DNA of 64,000 bases from Lachnospiraceae bacterium UBA7205 (GCA_002490665.1 DKUL01000052.1:1144-65143), one strand, 5' to 3'. Shown: positions 15,576-25,329, counted from the stretch's first letter. Notes: generated by a model not told the origin, from the sequence alone. Translations and numbers: made by a program.

Positions 15576-16273
15576 CAGTCATCCCTTTTCCCAAACAGCA
15601 TCACTAGACGCAGAAGCTGTAATATGGAAGCCGCTGCCGCCGCCACATACGTATATGCTGCCGCCTTTAACACCTTTGCGCTTTTCCTGCGCTCGTCACT
15701 TGTCACAATGCCGTACTGTTCGATGCAGACGAGCGCCCTCCTGGACGCATCAAACTCTACCGGGAGTGTCACAATCTGGAAAAGCACCGCGATGGAAAAT
15801 ACCCAGATGCCGATGTTTACAAGCACCGGATTGCTGCCCAGTATCAGTCCCACAATAATAATGGGGATACCCAGCCTTGAACCGATGTTTGCCGCCGGGA
15901 CAAGCGCTGTCCTGATATTCAGCGGGGCATATCCCTCGTGGTGCTGCATTACATGTCCGCACTCGTGCGCAGCCACACCGATTGCGGCTACGGAACTGGA
16001 AGAATACACGCTGTCAGACAGCCGCACCACTTTCCTTGACGGATCATAATGGTCTGTCAGGTTTCCCCTGATATGCTCCACGCGCACATCATGAATTCCC
16101 CTGCTCCTGAGAATCGTTTCCGCAGCCTGTGCACCCGTCATGCCTGACAGGCTCCGCTCCCTTGCATATTTCTGAAACGTGGAATTCACCCTTGCGGACG
16201 CAATGATGCTGAGAACCGCACCGATTAGTACCAATATATAGGTCGGGTCAAAATAATAACCAAAATACGGCAT
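15575..16273 (-). CDS. Membrane zinc metallopeptidase (YugP-like, Zn_peptidase_2)
   Basis: A 232-residue integral membrane protein. An N-terminal helix (YILVLIGAVLSIIAS) precedes a cytosolic region with SVYSSSSVAAIGVAAHECGHVMQH, where HECGH is the HExxH zinc site. Hydrophobic segments follow (IPIIIVGLILGS, IGIWVFSIAVLF, AAYTYVAAAAASIL). The C terminus resembles YugP of Bacillus. AGGAG lies 6 nt before ATG 16273. The family often sits between fmt and rsmB in Clostridia; substrates are unknown. Confidence 0.88.
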   Translation of the reverse strand: MPYFGYYFDPTYILVLIGAVLSIIASARVNSTFQKYARERSLSGMTGAQAAETILRSRGIHDVRVEHIRGNLTDHYDPSRKVVRLSDSVYSSSSVAAIGVAAHECGHVMQHHEGYAPLNIRTALVPAANIGSRLGIPIIIVGLILGSNPVLVNIGIWVFSIAVLFQIVTLPVEFDASRRALVCIEQYGIVTSDERRKSAKVLKAAAYTYVAAAAASILQLLRLVMLFGKRDD

Positions 16274-16308
16274 ATACGTCTCCTTTCCTGTCTGTAGACA
16301 GACATTTA

Positions 16309-17253
16309 CTAATCACCAAGGCACATTCCTGCCTTCCACTGGTTTCCAAGCAGAAAGGTTTTTGTGTCCATGCGTTTTTTCCCCTCTAACTGCAATTCAT
16401 TGATTCGTAAAATCCCATTTCCGCATGCCACATCAAAAGAATCCTTTGCAACGGACACAATTGTTCCCGGCGTATCTGTGCTTTTTGTGCCTGTATCTTC
16501 GGAAACGACATCACTGTCCCAGATTTTCACGATTTTCCCCTGATAAGCCGTGTAGGCGCTGGGCCACGAATTCAGTCCCCTGACAAGACGTTCAATGACC
16601 ACTGCGTCCTGCTTCCAGTCTATTCTTCCCATGGACTTATCCATCATTTTCACATGGGTCGCAAGACGTTCATCCTGTTTTACCGGCGTAACCTCACCCC
16701 GCTCCAGCATCGGGAGTGTTTCCACTATCAGCTCTGCCCCTGCCCTGGCAAGCTTGTCAAAAAGACTTTCTGCTGTCTCCTTATCCTGTATTGTAACCCT
16801 TTTCTGCGTAAGTATGTCCCCCGTATCAACGCCCGCATCCATCTGCATGATTGTGACGCCGGTTTCTTTCTCGCCATCAATGATACACTGGTTTATCGGC
16901 GCGGCGCCCCTGTATTTCGGCAGGAGGGACGCGTGGATATTGACGCACCCAAATCTTGGCATTTCCAGAATCTGTTCTGACAGAATCTGTCCGAAAGCAG
17001 CCACGACATAGACATCCGCCTCATAGCCCTTTAATTCTACTATTGCCTCCGGTGTCTTTATCCTGACAGGCTGAAGCACCGGAATATGATACTTTAAGGC
17101 ACATGTCTTTACTGGCGAGCACTGTACCTGCCCGCTTCTTCCCTTTGGCTTGTCGGGCTGCGTCACAACCGCCGTCACTTCATGCCCTGCCTGAATCAGC
17201 GCCTCAAGCGCCCCCACTGAAAAATCGGGTGTCCCCATAAAAACAATTTTCAT
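16309..17253 (-). CDS. fmt: Methionyl-tRNA formyltransferase
   Basis: Formylates Met-tRNAfMet using 10-formyl-tetrahydrofolate. 314 residues: an N-terminal formyltransferase domain (about 1-190) with FMGTPDFSV, the loop TQPDKPKGRSGQ, the catalytic NIHASLLPKYRGAAP with Asn/His, and MDAGVDTGD with the catalytic Asp. The C-terminal OB-like domain is at 205-305. It lies 16 nt downstream of def, so addition and removal of the formyl group are encoded together. Confidence 0.97.
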   Translation of the reverse strand: MKIVFMGTPDFSVGALEALIQAGHEVTAVVTQPDKPKGRSGQVQCSPVKTCALKYHIPVLQPVRIKTPEAIVELKGYEADVYVVAAFGQILSEQILEMPRFGCVNIHASLLPKYRGAAPINQCIIDGEKETGVTIMQMDAGVDTGDILTQKRVTIQDKETAESLFDKLARAGAELIVETLPMLERGEVTPVKQDERLATHVKMMDKSMGRIDWKQDAVVIERLVRGLNSWPSAYTAYQGKIVKIWDSDVVSEDTGTKSTDTPGTIVSVAKDSFDVACGNGILRINELQLEGKKRMDTKTFLLGNQWKAGMCLGD

Positions 17254-17269
17254 CCTTTATCCAGCTCCT

Positions 17270-17749
17270 TTAATCCTCGTCCTCAGGCGGCTCGACATCC
17301 ATCAGCTCACCCTCGACCTTCTCCACATAGAGATGTCCTTCAAGATGCTCAATCTCGTGGCAGAATGCCCTTGCAAGAAGTTCTTCCCCCTCTATCTCAA
17401 ATTCATTCAGCTCCTCATCCTGTGCCACCACTTTCACATAATTTGGCCGTATCACCGACCCCGTCTTTCCCGGCACGCTAAGACATGCCTCGTTTCCTTC
17501 CTGCTCCCCGCTCATCTCCACAATCCGCGGGTTAATCAGCAGAATCGGGTCTTCCCCTGTCGCATCAATCACGACAATCCGTTTGAGCACGCCCACCTGC
17601 ACAGCTGCAAGCCCGACGCCGTTTGCCTCATACATCGTCTCAAACATGTCATCTATCAGATCCTGAACCCTCGGTGTTATCTCCTTCACCTCTTTTGAAA
17701 TCTTGTTTAAAACGGGATCTCCTATTTCTCTGATTGTTCTGATTGCCAT
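17270..17749 (-). CDS. def: Peptide deformylase
   Basis: Removes the N-formyl group from new proteins; Fe/Zn enzyme of 159 residues. Motif 1 is GVGLAAVQVG (44-53), motif 2 is EACLS (87-91) with metal ligand C89, and motif 3 is HEIEHLEG (131-138) with H131, H135 and catalytic E132. Two departures from the textbook motifs are visible: Ala88 for Gly in EGCLS and Glu134 for Asp in HExDH. All catalytic and metal residues remain. Start 17749 has AAGGA 7 nt upstream. Confidence 0.95.
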   Translation of the reverse strand: MAIRTIREIGDPVLNKISKEVKEITPRVQDLIDDMFETMYEANGVGLAAVQVGVLKRIVVIDATGEDPILLINPRIVEMSGEQEGNEACLSVPGKTGSVIRPNYVKVVAQDEELNEFEIEGEELLARAFCHEIEHLEGHLYVEKVEGELMDVEPPEDED

Positions 17750-17791
17750 AATTCTTTCCTTACCTTTCCTTCTCTAAAATATTTTTCCAAT

Positions 17792-20077
17792 TTAATAATT
17801 CCTCATGGGATTGAAATCAAACTGCACACTGTCCGCGTTCCACTGCATCATGTCAATGTACGCCTCAAGTGCATCCTTAATTTCCGTAAGCACCTGATAA
17901 TTCCTGTGCTTGATATAAAAAATGTACCGGAATACATCATTTATCCTTCCAATTGACGCCTCCGTCGGTCCAATCACCAATGCAAGTGCGTCACCAGACA
18001 CCGCCTTTGCCCGCTCTGCAAGTTCCCCCGCATGCCCTGCCCCTGTGACCGCATCCGGCGAAAGGACAAGCACTGCCATCATATGCGCTGCCGGTGGGTA
18101 CATCATCAAGTCACGGTACGTCATTTCCTCCTCATAGAAGCCCTCATAATCCTGGTTTGCCGCATGGACAATCGTATAATGCTCCGGCTGGTAGGTCTGG
18201 ATAACCACCTCGCCTGGCAGTGCACTTCTTCCTGCCCTGCCTGCCGCCTGCGTGAGAAGCTGGAACGTGCGCTCACCCGCCCTGTAATCACCTGCATGCA
18301 GCGACATGTCCGCCGCCAGTATGCCCACCAGCGTCACCCTTGCAAAATCATGTCCTTTCACAATCATCTGCGTGCCCACAAGGATATCCGCCTCCTCATT
18401 GGCAAACTGCGACAATATCTGTTCATAGCTGTCCTTGCTTCTGGTCGTGTCCGCATCCATCCGGAGTACCCGCGCAGCCGGAAACTCCTTATGTAAAAGC
18501 TCCTCTATCTGCTGTGTTCCCGCCCTGAAGCCCAGAATGTACTTCGAGCCGCACTGCGGGCAGCTAGTCACACCCGGCGTCTCATAGCCGCAGTAATGGC
18601 ACACCAGTCTTCCTGCCTTTTGGGAGCGGTCTGTGTGCTCTGACAGCGAGACATCACAGTGCGGGCATTTCATGACATACCCGCATGACCTGCATGACAC
18701 AAATCCGGCGTATCCCCTGCGGTTGATAAAAAGCATCATCTGTTCGCCCTTTTCCAGCCGGTCACCTATGAGCGCATGCAGTCTCCTGCTGAATATGGAA
18801 CGGTTTCCGGATTTCAGTTCCTGCCTTAAATCCTCCACATACACCTTGGGAAGCTGTCCGCCGGCAAGACGCTCTTTCAATGTAAAAAGCTTTATCTCAC
18901 CGTTCTTTGCCTTATGATACGACTCAAGGGACGGCGTCGCCGAACCCAGGACAAGGACGGCATCTTTCATGCGGCAGAGCTCCGCCGCCGTCTCCCTTGC
19001 ATGATATTTTGGCATATTCTCACTTTTGTAGCTGCCCTCGTGCTCCTCGTCCATAATCACAAGCCCAAGTCTTTCAAACGGCGTAAACAGTGCCGAACGG
19101 GGGCCTATCATAATATCAATTTCCCCTTTTGCGGCGCGCACGCACTGATCCGAGCGCTCACCAGCCGAAAGCCGCGAATTCATAACAGACACCTTTTCAC
19201 CGAAGCGCTGGTAAAACCGCACAAGCGTCTGGTACGTAAGCGCAATCTCCGGTATCAGGACAATCGCCTGCCTGCCCTCCGCAATCACCCTGTCAATCAG
19301 TTCCATGTATACTTCCGTCTTTCCGCTTCCTGTCACCCCGTGAATCAGATAGGTCTGACGAATCCCCGCCCTGAAATCCGCAGCAATGCTTTCCACAATC
19401 CTTTCCTGGTTTTCAGACAGCTGCCTTTTTGTCTTTTTCTGCCACCCCCGCGCAACATTTCCAGGCAGTGCATTCCGGTATGTTTTCTCTGACCGAATTT
19501 CTATCAGCCCTGCCTTTTCCAACGACTGAATTGTCTGCGCCGCAATATTGAGTTTGCCCATGACCAGCGTATATGGCAGTAACGGCTGAATCGATAGCGC
19601 CTGCATCAGCCGTGCCTTTGCTGTCTGGTGCTTGCGCCCAAATTCTTCTGCCTTTCCGGCTGCCACCGCTTCGTCTGCCATACAGACAATCGTCTTTTTG
19701 ACAAGCTGCTTTCGCTTCTGCTTCACGGGAAGTACTGTTTTCAGCGCGGAAATCATGGTGGAACCGTAGTTTTGCTTCATCCACCACGCAAGCCGGATGG
19801 AATCAGCCTCCGCACTGACTCCGTCCTTCACGATAGAATGAATTTCCTTTAACCGGCTCTCTTCATACGAGGCGCTGTCAGTAATTTCCATCACATAGCC
19901 ATGAATCAGTTTGTTTCCCCGCCCAAAGGGGATTGTCACCGCCATCCCTACAGCTATTTTCCCCATTAATCCGTCAGGTATTCGGTACTGGAACGGTCTG
20001 TCAACCTTCTCGTGGGATATATCGACAATAATATTTGCAAATCTGCATGTCATTTGTCCGTCATTTCCTTCTGTCAT
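17792..20077 (-). CDS. priA: Primosomal replication-restart helicase PriA
   Basis: A 761-residue 3'-5' helicase that reloads the replisome at stalled forks. The N-terminal DNA-binding domain (about 8-110) leads to a helicase core with Walker A GVTGSGKTE, Walker B DEEH and LGSATPS. It is interrupted by the characteristic zinc region with paired Cys motifs (CRSC, CPHC, CHYC, CPQC). The C-terminal part includes QAAGRAGR. ATG 20077 has AGAGG very close; MTCRFANI at 20053 matches the family N terminus and may be the true start. It lies 18 nt after murE. Confidence 0.95.
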   Translation of the reverse strand: MTEGNDGQMTCRFANIIVDISHEKVDRPFQYRIPDGLMGKIAVGMAVTIPFGRGNKLIHGYVMEITDSASYEESRLKEIHSIVKDGVSAEADSIRLAWWMKQNYGSTMISALKTVLPVKQKRKQLVKKTIVCMADEAVAAGKAEEFGRKHQTAKARLMQALSIQPLLPYTLVMGKLNIAAQTIQSLEKAGLIEIRSEKTYRNALPGNVARGWQKKTKRQLSENQERIVESIAADFRAGIRQTYLIHGVTGSGKTEVYMELIDRVIAEGRQAIVLIPEIALTYQTLVRFYQRFGEKVSVMNSRLSAGERSDQCVRAAKGEIDIMIGPRSALFTPFERLGLVIMDEEHEGSYKSENMPKYHARETAAELCRMKDAVLVLGSATPSLESYHKAKNGEIKLFTLKERLAGGQLPKVYVEDLRQELKSGNRSIFSRRLHALIGDRLEKGEQMMLFINRRGYAGFVSCRSCGYVMKCPHCDVSLSEHTDRSQKAGRLVCHYCGYETPGVTSCPQCGSKYILGFRAGTQQIEELLHKEFPAARVLRMDADTTRSKDSYEQILSQFANEEADILVGTQMIVKGHDFARVTLVGILAADMSLHAGDYRAGERTFQLLTQAAGRAGRSALPGEVVIQTYQPEHYTIVHAANQDYEGFYEEEMTYRDLMMYPPAAHMMAVLVLSPDAVTGAGHAGELAERAKAVSGDALALVIGPTEASIGRINDVFRYIFYIKHRNYQVLTEIKDALEAYIDMMQWNADSVQFDFNPMRNY

Positions 20078-20095
20078 TTTCCTCTGCTCTCTCTG

Positions 20096-21574
20096 TCATC
20101 TGCCGTTTTCTATCTCATCTAATATTTCCTGAATGAGCACCCTCTCATCCATCGGATACTTCACACCCTTAATCTCCTGATAGTCCTCATGCCCTTTTCC
20201 TGCAAGCACGATGATATCTCCTTCCCTGCCATGCGTGATGGCATAGCGGATTGCCTCCTTGCGGTCACATATCTCCACATACTTACCATCTGTTTTGCCG
20301 ATTCCGGTCTTGATGTCCGCGATGATATCGAGTGGTTCCTCGTCGCGCGGATTGTCGGAAGTGATGATGGTAAGGTCGGCAAGCCTTCCGCTGACCTCAC
20401 CCATCTCGTACCGCCTGAGCCTGGAACGGTTCCCGCCACAGCCGAACAGGCAGACAAGTCGTTTCGGATGATATTCCCTTAACGTGGTAAGCAGGCTCTC
20501 CAGCGCCATGGCATTGTGCGCATAGTCAATCATCAGCGTAAAGTCATCCGATACCCTGACCATTTCAATCCTTCCCTTTACCGTCGCGCCCACAAGCGCT
20601 GCCTTGATGTCCTCCTCCTTCACGCCAAAGTGCCTGCATATCGCAATCGCCGTCAGTGCATTGTACGCGCTGAATTTTCCGGGAATGTCCGTCTCAATCT
20701 CCATGTTGAGCAGCCCGGACACCTGAAACCGAATCCCGAGGAATCCTTTTCCCGTCACCAGCTCCAAGTCGCTTCCGCGCAAATCCGCACACGCGTCAAA
20801 TCCATACGTCTCAAGCGTGCAGGTATGCCCCTCTGTCACCTGTTTCCAGTGCTTGTCATCACAATTGACAATGCCAACCCTGCACTGCCGGAAAAGCATC
20901 GCCTTGCACGCGAGATATTCCTCAAAAGATGCATGCTCGTTCGGTCCGATATGATCCGGCTCAATGTTGGTAAAAATCCCATAATCAAAGACAAATCCCT
21001 GTGTGCGGTGCATCATGAAGCCCTGCGACGACGCTTCCATCACCACTGCGTCACATCCTGCATCCTTCATCTCGCGGAAGTACTTCTGCAGGACAAAGGA
21101 CTCGGGTGTTGTGTTGGAAGCCGGAATCACTCGTTTTCCTGTAATAATCTCGATTGTCCCCACAAGTCCCACCTTGTACCCTGCCCTTTCCAGTATGTAC
21201 TTGACAAAATATGCCGTTGTGGTCTTGCCCTTTGTCCCTGTCACCCCGATAATTTTCATGCCGTCAGCCGGATTGCCAAAATAATTGGCAGATATAAATG
21301 CCATGGCATATCTGGTGTCTTCGACCTGAATCACGGTAACCTCCCTGTCGCCGGGAAGCTCCACGGCATGGCTGACTACAAGCGCAGCAGCCCCCTGGCG
21401 CACCGCCTCTGCTGCCGCCGTGTGTCCGTCAAAGTTCGCACCCTTTATACATATAAAAAGACAGTCCTTTGTAATTTTTCTGGAGTCGTTCACCACCTCA
21501 GATATTTCCACATCCGTACTGCCCTTGATGCACTGGTATTCAAAACCGCCCAATAACTCCCTGCACTGATACAT
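20096..21574 (-). CDS. murE: UDP-MurNAc-tripeptide synthetase (meso-DAP-adding) MurE
   Basis: Adds the third stem-peptide residue in the cytosol. 492 residues with the Mur ligase P-loop GVTGTKGKTTT (about 108-118), a central domain with EASSQG, and a C-terminal domain with CGGNR and the motif SDNPRDEEP. DNPR is the signature of meso-diaminopimelate ligases, so this organism likely has DAP-type peptidoglycan. I use ATG 21574, where the family sequence begins; the frame stays open 14 codons upstream without a good site. First gene of the long leftward operon, with a promoter at 21700-21728. Confidence 0.95.
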   Translation of the reverse strand: MYQCRELLGGFEYQCIKGSTDVEISEVVNDSRKITKDCLFICIKGANFDGHTAAAEAVRQGAAALVVSHAVELPGDREVTVIQVEDTRYAMAFISANYFGNPADGMKIIGVTGTKGKTTTAYFVKYILERAGYKVGLVGTIEIITGKRVIPASNTTPESFVLQKYFREMKDAGCDAVVMEASSQGFMMHRTQGFVFDYGIFTNIEPDHIGPNEHASFEEYLACKAMLFRQCRVGIVNCDDKHWKQVTEGHTCTLETYGFDACADLRGSDLELVTGKGFLGIRFQVSGLLNMEIETDIPGKFSAYNALTAIAICRHFGVKEEDIKAALVGATVKGRIEMVRVSDDFTLMIDYAHNAMALESLLTTLREYHPKRLVCLFGCGGNRSRLRRYEMGEVSGRLADLTIITSDNPRDEEPLDIIADIKTGIGKTDGKYVEICDRKEAIRYAITHGREGDIIVLAGKGHEDYQEIKGVKYPMDERVLIQEILDEIENGR

Positions 21575-21699
21575 ATTTATCCACACCCCTTCATGACTGT
21601 ACTGACACGCTTCCATTCTGAGGAGCTTTACCAGACAGGTACGTGCCGCACAGGCTGTTCAACCTTATGCTTTATATAAATCTATGAACTCTATTCTAA

Positions 21700-21728
21700 A
21701 GAATACCATATCCCCCCCCAATTATCAA
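21700..21728 (-). promoter_or_regulatory. Predicted sigma-A promoter of the murE operon
   Basis: On the minus strand, -35 TTGATA (21723-21728) and -10 TATTCT (21700-21705) are 17 bp apart; the spacer contains a run of eight G. The 5' leader to murE would be about 120 nt and shows no hairpin I can define. It is the only convincing promoter upstream of the eleven-gene leftward cluster. Confidence 0.6.
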
Positions 21729-21774
21729 GAAAAGAAAACGATCATAAGGCCGAACAGTAACGTCCAAATACAAT

Positions 21775-21799
21775 AAGAGCCAGGACAAACCTGGCTCTT
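21775..21799 (-). terminator. Terminator after recJ
   Basis: Perfect 10-bp stem AAGAGCCAGG (21775-21784)/CCTGGCTCTT (21790-21799) with a 5-nt loop, then a T-rich stretch on the minus strand. A second weak hairpin, AGATAGT/ACTATCT, lies nearer to recJ around 21826-21850. Together with the murE promoter this accounts for most of the 406-bp gap between murE and recJ. Confidence 0.65.
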
Positions 21800-21980
21800 A
21801 CCGCATATTTTCTTATGAGGGGGGAGATAGTGAGTGCTTCAACTATCTGTATATTACTATACCCGTTAAATGTGTCAAAAATGTGTTTAAATCATAAAAA
21901 TAGAATAATTTTTCTTAACAAACAATAAATCCTGTTAAAATTTAAGCCCTAAACCCCTTAAAAACAGCCATCCATCATTC

Positions 21981-23774
21981 TCACTGATAATACTTCATCA
22001 CCATCTGCAAGGACACATTCCCCCGGTATTCATTGATATCCGGATAGTACACCACCGATAAAACAATATCCACTGCTGCCGTCTGTGTTCCCCTGTGATA
22101 CAAATTGTCCACTGCCGCCGCACCATATTTTTCCGCCACATACGCATCAAACGCCTCGATATCACCAAAATATATCATTTCATATTTTTTTCCGCCTTCG
22201 TCTGCCACCGTATATTTTCCCACATTATGGTTCGCGCCGAGCACCCTTCCGCCCACGAAACGGACATTCTTCTGCGCAAACTGCGGTTTCGGGTTTCCGT
22301 TCCCGAAAGGCTCAAGCCTTGCAATCTCCCTGACAAAGCCAATGCTCGCATACGCCATCGGCATCGGCACGTCAATCATCACCTTCTCCTCAAAGTCCGC
22401 ATCCGTAAGCGTACAGTTTTCGTTCAGCCTGCGCCGGAACACGTCCACATTCTCCTCCGGCAGGGACAGACCGGCCGCAAGCTTGTGCCCTCCATACTTG
22501 GTAAACAGCTCCTTGCATTTTGTCATCTCGTCATACATATGAAATGCATCGATTGACCGCCCCGAGCCCTTGACGCCATCCTCCGCCCTCGTGAGCACGA
22601 ACACGGGCTTGCAGTATTTCTCCCGGATTCTTCCTGCAATAATCCCGGCAAGGCTTTCATGTACCTCGGGCAGATACACGACAAGCACCCTGTCCTTGTC
22701 AAGCCCGCCATCTTCAATCTGCCTTATGGCTTCCTCAACGCCTTTTAACGTGAGTTCCTTCCTGCTGTCATTCATTGCCTTCAGATCCCCGGCAAGCACT
22801 GCTGCCACTTCCATGTCTTGCGCCTTGAAAAGCTCAAGCGCGTTGGCTGCCGTGTCAAGCCGCCCTGTGGCATTGAGACAGGGTCCAAGGACAAAACCGA
22901 TTGTGTATGGTTTTATATGCGCTGCATCCGTCCCTGTCGCCTGCATCAGCGCCTTTAAGCCGATATTTCTCGTGTGCTTCATCAGCTCCATGCCGCTTTT
23001 TACAATAATGCGGTTTTCGTCCCTCAGCTCCATCACATCCCCGATTGTCGCAAAAGCCGCAAGCTCGAGCAGCTCCAGTCCAAGTTCCGACTCCATTGCC
23101 TCCCGCCAGTCCGTTTCTTCTTTCTTCGCCAGCAGTGCAAGCACAAGCTTGTATGCCACAACTGCGCCGCAAATCTCCGGAAACGGATAACCGCAGTCCT
23201 CCTGCTTGGGGTCCACAACCGCCCTTGCCTCCGGCACCCTGTACTGCCTTACGCCGTCCTTTTCCTCATAGGGCACCTCATGGTGATCCGTCACGATAAC
23301 CGTCATTCCAAGGGAATTGGCAAACGCAGTCTGCTCGTATGCCGCAATCCCGTTGTCACAGGTAAGTACCGTGTCCGTACCCGCATCATATGCCTCCTGA
23401 ATCAGATTTTCGTTCAGTCCGTAACCATCGCGTATCCTGTGCGGAATGGCTGTATCTACAGCTGCGCCGCACTTTGACAGGCCGCGGAATAAAATATATG
23501 TAGAACAAATACCGTCAATATCATAGTCCCCTATAATACGGATGCGTTTCCCCTGCGCCATCTTTTCCAGCAGGATATCCACTGCCCTGTCCATGTCCTT
23601 CAAAAGCCCCGGTGCATACAAATGTTCCCTGGTGCCGTTCAGAAACCTGTCAATGTCCTTGTCCTCCACCACATCCCTGTTCCTGATAATGCGCGCAAGC
23701 ACGGGGTCAATATGGTATTTCTGGGAAATGGCATCAAAATCAGCCCTTTTTGCCGCTACCATCCACTTACTCAT
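21981..23774 (-). CDS. recJ: Single-strand-specific 5'-3' exonuclease RecJ
   Basis: DHH-family nuclease in recombination and mismatch repair. About 597 residues from ATG 23774 (MSKWMVAAKRADF, typical RecJ start). DHH-domain motifs: IIGDYDIDGICS, VTDHHEVP, VDPKQ with the metal Asp residues, then the DHHA1 domain with GSGRSIDAFH and YGGHKLAAGL, and a C-terminal OB-like domain (about 440-590). The start overlaps the upstream thioesterase end by 8 nt. A few in-frame codons upstream of 23774 exist but have no ribosome binding site at the right distance. Confidence 0.94.
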   Translation of the reverse strand: MSKWMVAAKRADFDAISQKYHIDPVLARIIRNRDVVEDKDIDRFLNGTREHLYAPGLLKDMDRAVDILLEKMAQGKRIRIIGDYDIDGICSTYILFRGLSKCGAAVDTAIPHRIRDGYGLNENLIQEAYDAGTDTVLTCDNGIAAYEQTAFANSLGMTVIVTDHHEVPYEEKDGVRQYRVPEARAVVDPKQEDCGYPFPEICGAVVAYKLVLALLAKKEETDWREAMESELGLELLELAAFATIGDVMELRDENRIIVKSGMELMKHTRNIGLKALMQATGTDAAHIKPYTIGFVLGPCLNATGRLDTAANALELFKAQDMEVAAVLAGDLKAMNDSRKELTLKGVEEAIRQIEDGGLDKDRVLVVYLPEVHESLAGIIAGRIREKYCKPVFVLTRAEDGVKGSGRSIDAFHMYDEMTKCKELFTKYGGHKLAAGLSLPEENVDVFRRRLNENCTLTDADFEEKVMIDVPMPMAYASIGFVREIARLEPFGNGNPKPQFAQKNVRFVGGRVLGANHNVGKYTVADEGGKKYEMIYFGDIEAFDAYVAEKYGAAAVDNLYHRGTQTAAVDIVLSVVYYPDINEYRGNVSLQMVMKYYQ

Positions 23775-24516
23775 ATCCAAAACCAAACCTTTCCGCCGTC
23801 ATTGAAAGGGTAAATTCAACCAACGCATATATATCACCGTTTCCATCCTCCAGCACAGCCTGATGCCGCTGTCCTGCCTTTCTGGCAACAGCCATCAGCC
23901 GGTCTCCATAGACGGCTGGTTTCCTGTACTCTGCCCGCAGCTCCCTGATTTCGGCGTCTTCCGGAAGCATCTCCATCGCAAGCCTGACATACTGCACATT
24001 ATTCATATGCAGATTGGAATCAATCTGGTACCTTCTTACCTGAAATTCTTTTTGGGTTACAGTACTGCAGGCTTCATCAAGCAGCGCAATCTTGCGTGGT
24101 GCATAGTCCATATCCAGTTTTTCTGCCAGTTCATATCCGTCTATCATCTCCTGAGGCGGTTTCACCGGACGGCGTTTGACGGTGTCAATCAGTGTCCATA
24201 TTGAAGATGCGCTGATAATCCTGTTTCCCTTTGTATCTGTCACCATAAAGTTGCGATAGCCCAGAAAACCCTTAAAATCATATGGAAACGTTGTAATCCT
24301 GATTTTCTCATTCAGTGCCGGCCGTCTGTCTATCACAATCTGCCATGAGCTGAGAAGCCACGCAATATTCCTGCCATACAGATAGTCAACCGTGATGCTG
24401 CCGTTCTCCGCCTCAAAAATCGCCGCGTCCTGAAAACAGTCCAGTATGGCAGGCACTGTCATATGCAGCGCCGCATCCACAACACTATACCCCACATTTA
24501 TCTCATATGTATACAT
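23767..24516 (-). CDS. Acyl-ACP thioesterase
   Basis: A 249-residue double hot-dog protein of the plant-FatA/bacterial acyl-ACP thioesterase family, releasing fatty acids from acyl carrier protein. The first hot dog (1-125) holds LLSSWQIVIDRRPALNEKI and GFLGYRNF; the second (150-249) has the conserved DSNLHMNNVQYVRLAMEML, where Asn and His are the catalytic-site candidates. GAGGG precedes ATG 24516. Overlap with recJ suggests co-transcription. Substrate chain length cannot be told from the sequence. Confidence 0.88.
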   Translation of the reverse strand: MYTYEINVGYSVVDAALHMTVPAILDCFQDAAIFEAENGSITVDYLYGRNIAWLLSSWQIVIDRRPALNEKIRITTFPYDFKGFLGYRNFMVTDTKGNRIISASSIWTLIDTVKRRPVKPPQEMIDGYELAEKLDMDYAPRKIALLDEACSTVTQKEFQVRRYQIDSNLHMNNVQYVRLAMEMLPEDAEIRELRAEYRKPAVYGDRLMAVARKAGQRHQAVLEDGNGDIYALVEFTLSMTAERFGFGYE

Positions 24517-24557
24517 CCCATCCCTCTTTCCAATCCTTATTTTTTATGGACAATTCC

Positions 24558-25265
24558 CTACCCCGGCATCCTGTCCAAATAAAACCTTATCAGCCCAAAC
24601 AGCAGCAGATGGACAGGGTAAATCGCATAGAACAAATACTTCATCTGCCTGCCGCGCTCCCCATTATAAAAGTGAATCGGGATAAACGCGAGCGGTGCCG
24701 TAATTTCATATGCAAATGCACAGATTCCTGCAAGGTTGCGAATCCACTCCTTCATATCCCTCACATAGTAAAACAGAATGATAAAAAGGACACCCTTCCA
24801 GTGGTAATCCACATCTGTCACTTCCCCCGCGTATGCCGCCAGAAAAATGACGGCAGCCCTGAGCACGACATATTTTTCTTCATATTGATACCGGAACCTG
24901 TCCAGAACCATCAGGGCACACAGCCCGATGCACAGCGTAAAATACACATTCTGCCCACGCGGATAGACCACCTTCCCAAAAATCGCCATGTCAAACGGAA
25001 TCTCTGAAACCAAGGCAAACAGAAAGCAGTTTCTCAGGTACCTTGCCCGGCTCCTTGTATGAAAAAAGCCCTCCACAAGCAGAAAACAATAAATCGGAAA
25101 AGCAATCCTTCCGATTTTTCTCATAATATTGTAAACACCAAAATCGTACCGTGGCAGCAGCCAGTAAACCGATGCCGCAAAGTGGTCTATCACCATGGTC
25201 ACGACTGCTATCCACTTGAGTACCGCCGCCGAAATCCCAGACTTCTTCTGTGCCGCCACATTCAT
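24558..25265 (-). CDS. TraX-family membrane protein
   Basis: A 235-residue polytopic membrane protein. It starts MNVAAQKKSGISAAVLKWIAV; the K-W-IA-x-x-x-M-x-I-DH pattern in the first helix and RIAFPIYCFLLVEGF are typical of TraX (the F-plasmid pilin acetylase family and chromosomal homologues). About seven hydrophobic segments follow and YPVHLLLFGLIRF is near the end. A chromosomal copy in Firmicutes is probably an acyltransferase acting on a cell-surface substrate, not a conjugation gene. AGGAGGGG precedes ATG 25265. It follows the secDF terminator. Confidence 0.82.
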   Translation of the reverse strand: MNVAAQKKSGISAAVLKWIAVVTMVIDHFAASVYWLLPRYDFGVYNIMRKIGRIAFPIYCFLLVEGFFHTRSRARYLRNCFLFALVSEIPFDMAIFGKVVYPRGQNVYFTLCIGLCALMVLDRFRYQYEEKYVVLRAAVIFLAAYAGEVTDVDYHWKGVLFIILFYYVRDMKEWIRNLAGICAFAYEITAPLAFIPIHFYNGERGRQMKYLFYAIYPVHLLLFGLIRFYLDRMPG

Positions 25266-25300
25266 ACAGCCCCTCCTGCAAACCTGCTTCCCCTATACAA

Positions 25301-25325
25301 ATGGCAGGGCATACCGCCCTGCCAT
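25301..25325 (-). terminator. Terminator after secDF
   Basis: Perfect 10-bp stem ATGGCAGGGC/GCCCTGCCAT with a 5-nt loop, 4 nt after the secDF stop and followed by TTTGTAT on the minus strand. The U tract is weak, so some readthrough into traX is possible. Confidence 0.65.
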
Positions 25326-25329
25326 ACAA

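Noticed and set aside
20516..21556. 346-residue plus-strand open frame antisense to murE
   Set aside because: Mirror of a well-conserved Mur ligase; codon pattern follows the real gene on the minus strand.
24558..25265. TraX gene as sign of a second conjugative element
   Set aside because: It is embedded among housekeeping genes with the same strand and style; chromosomal TraX-family proteins are common in Firmicutes.
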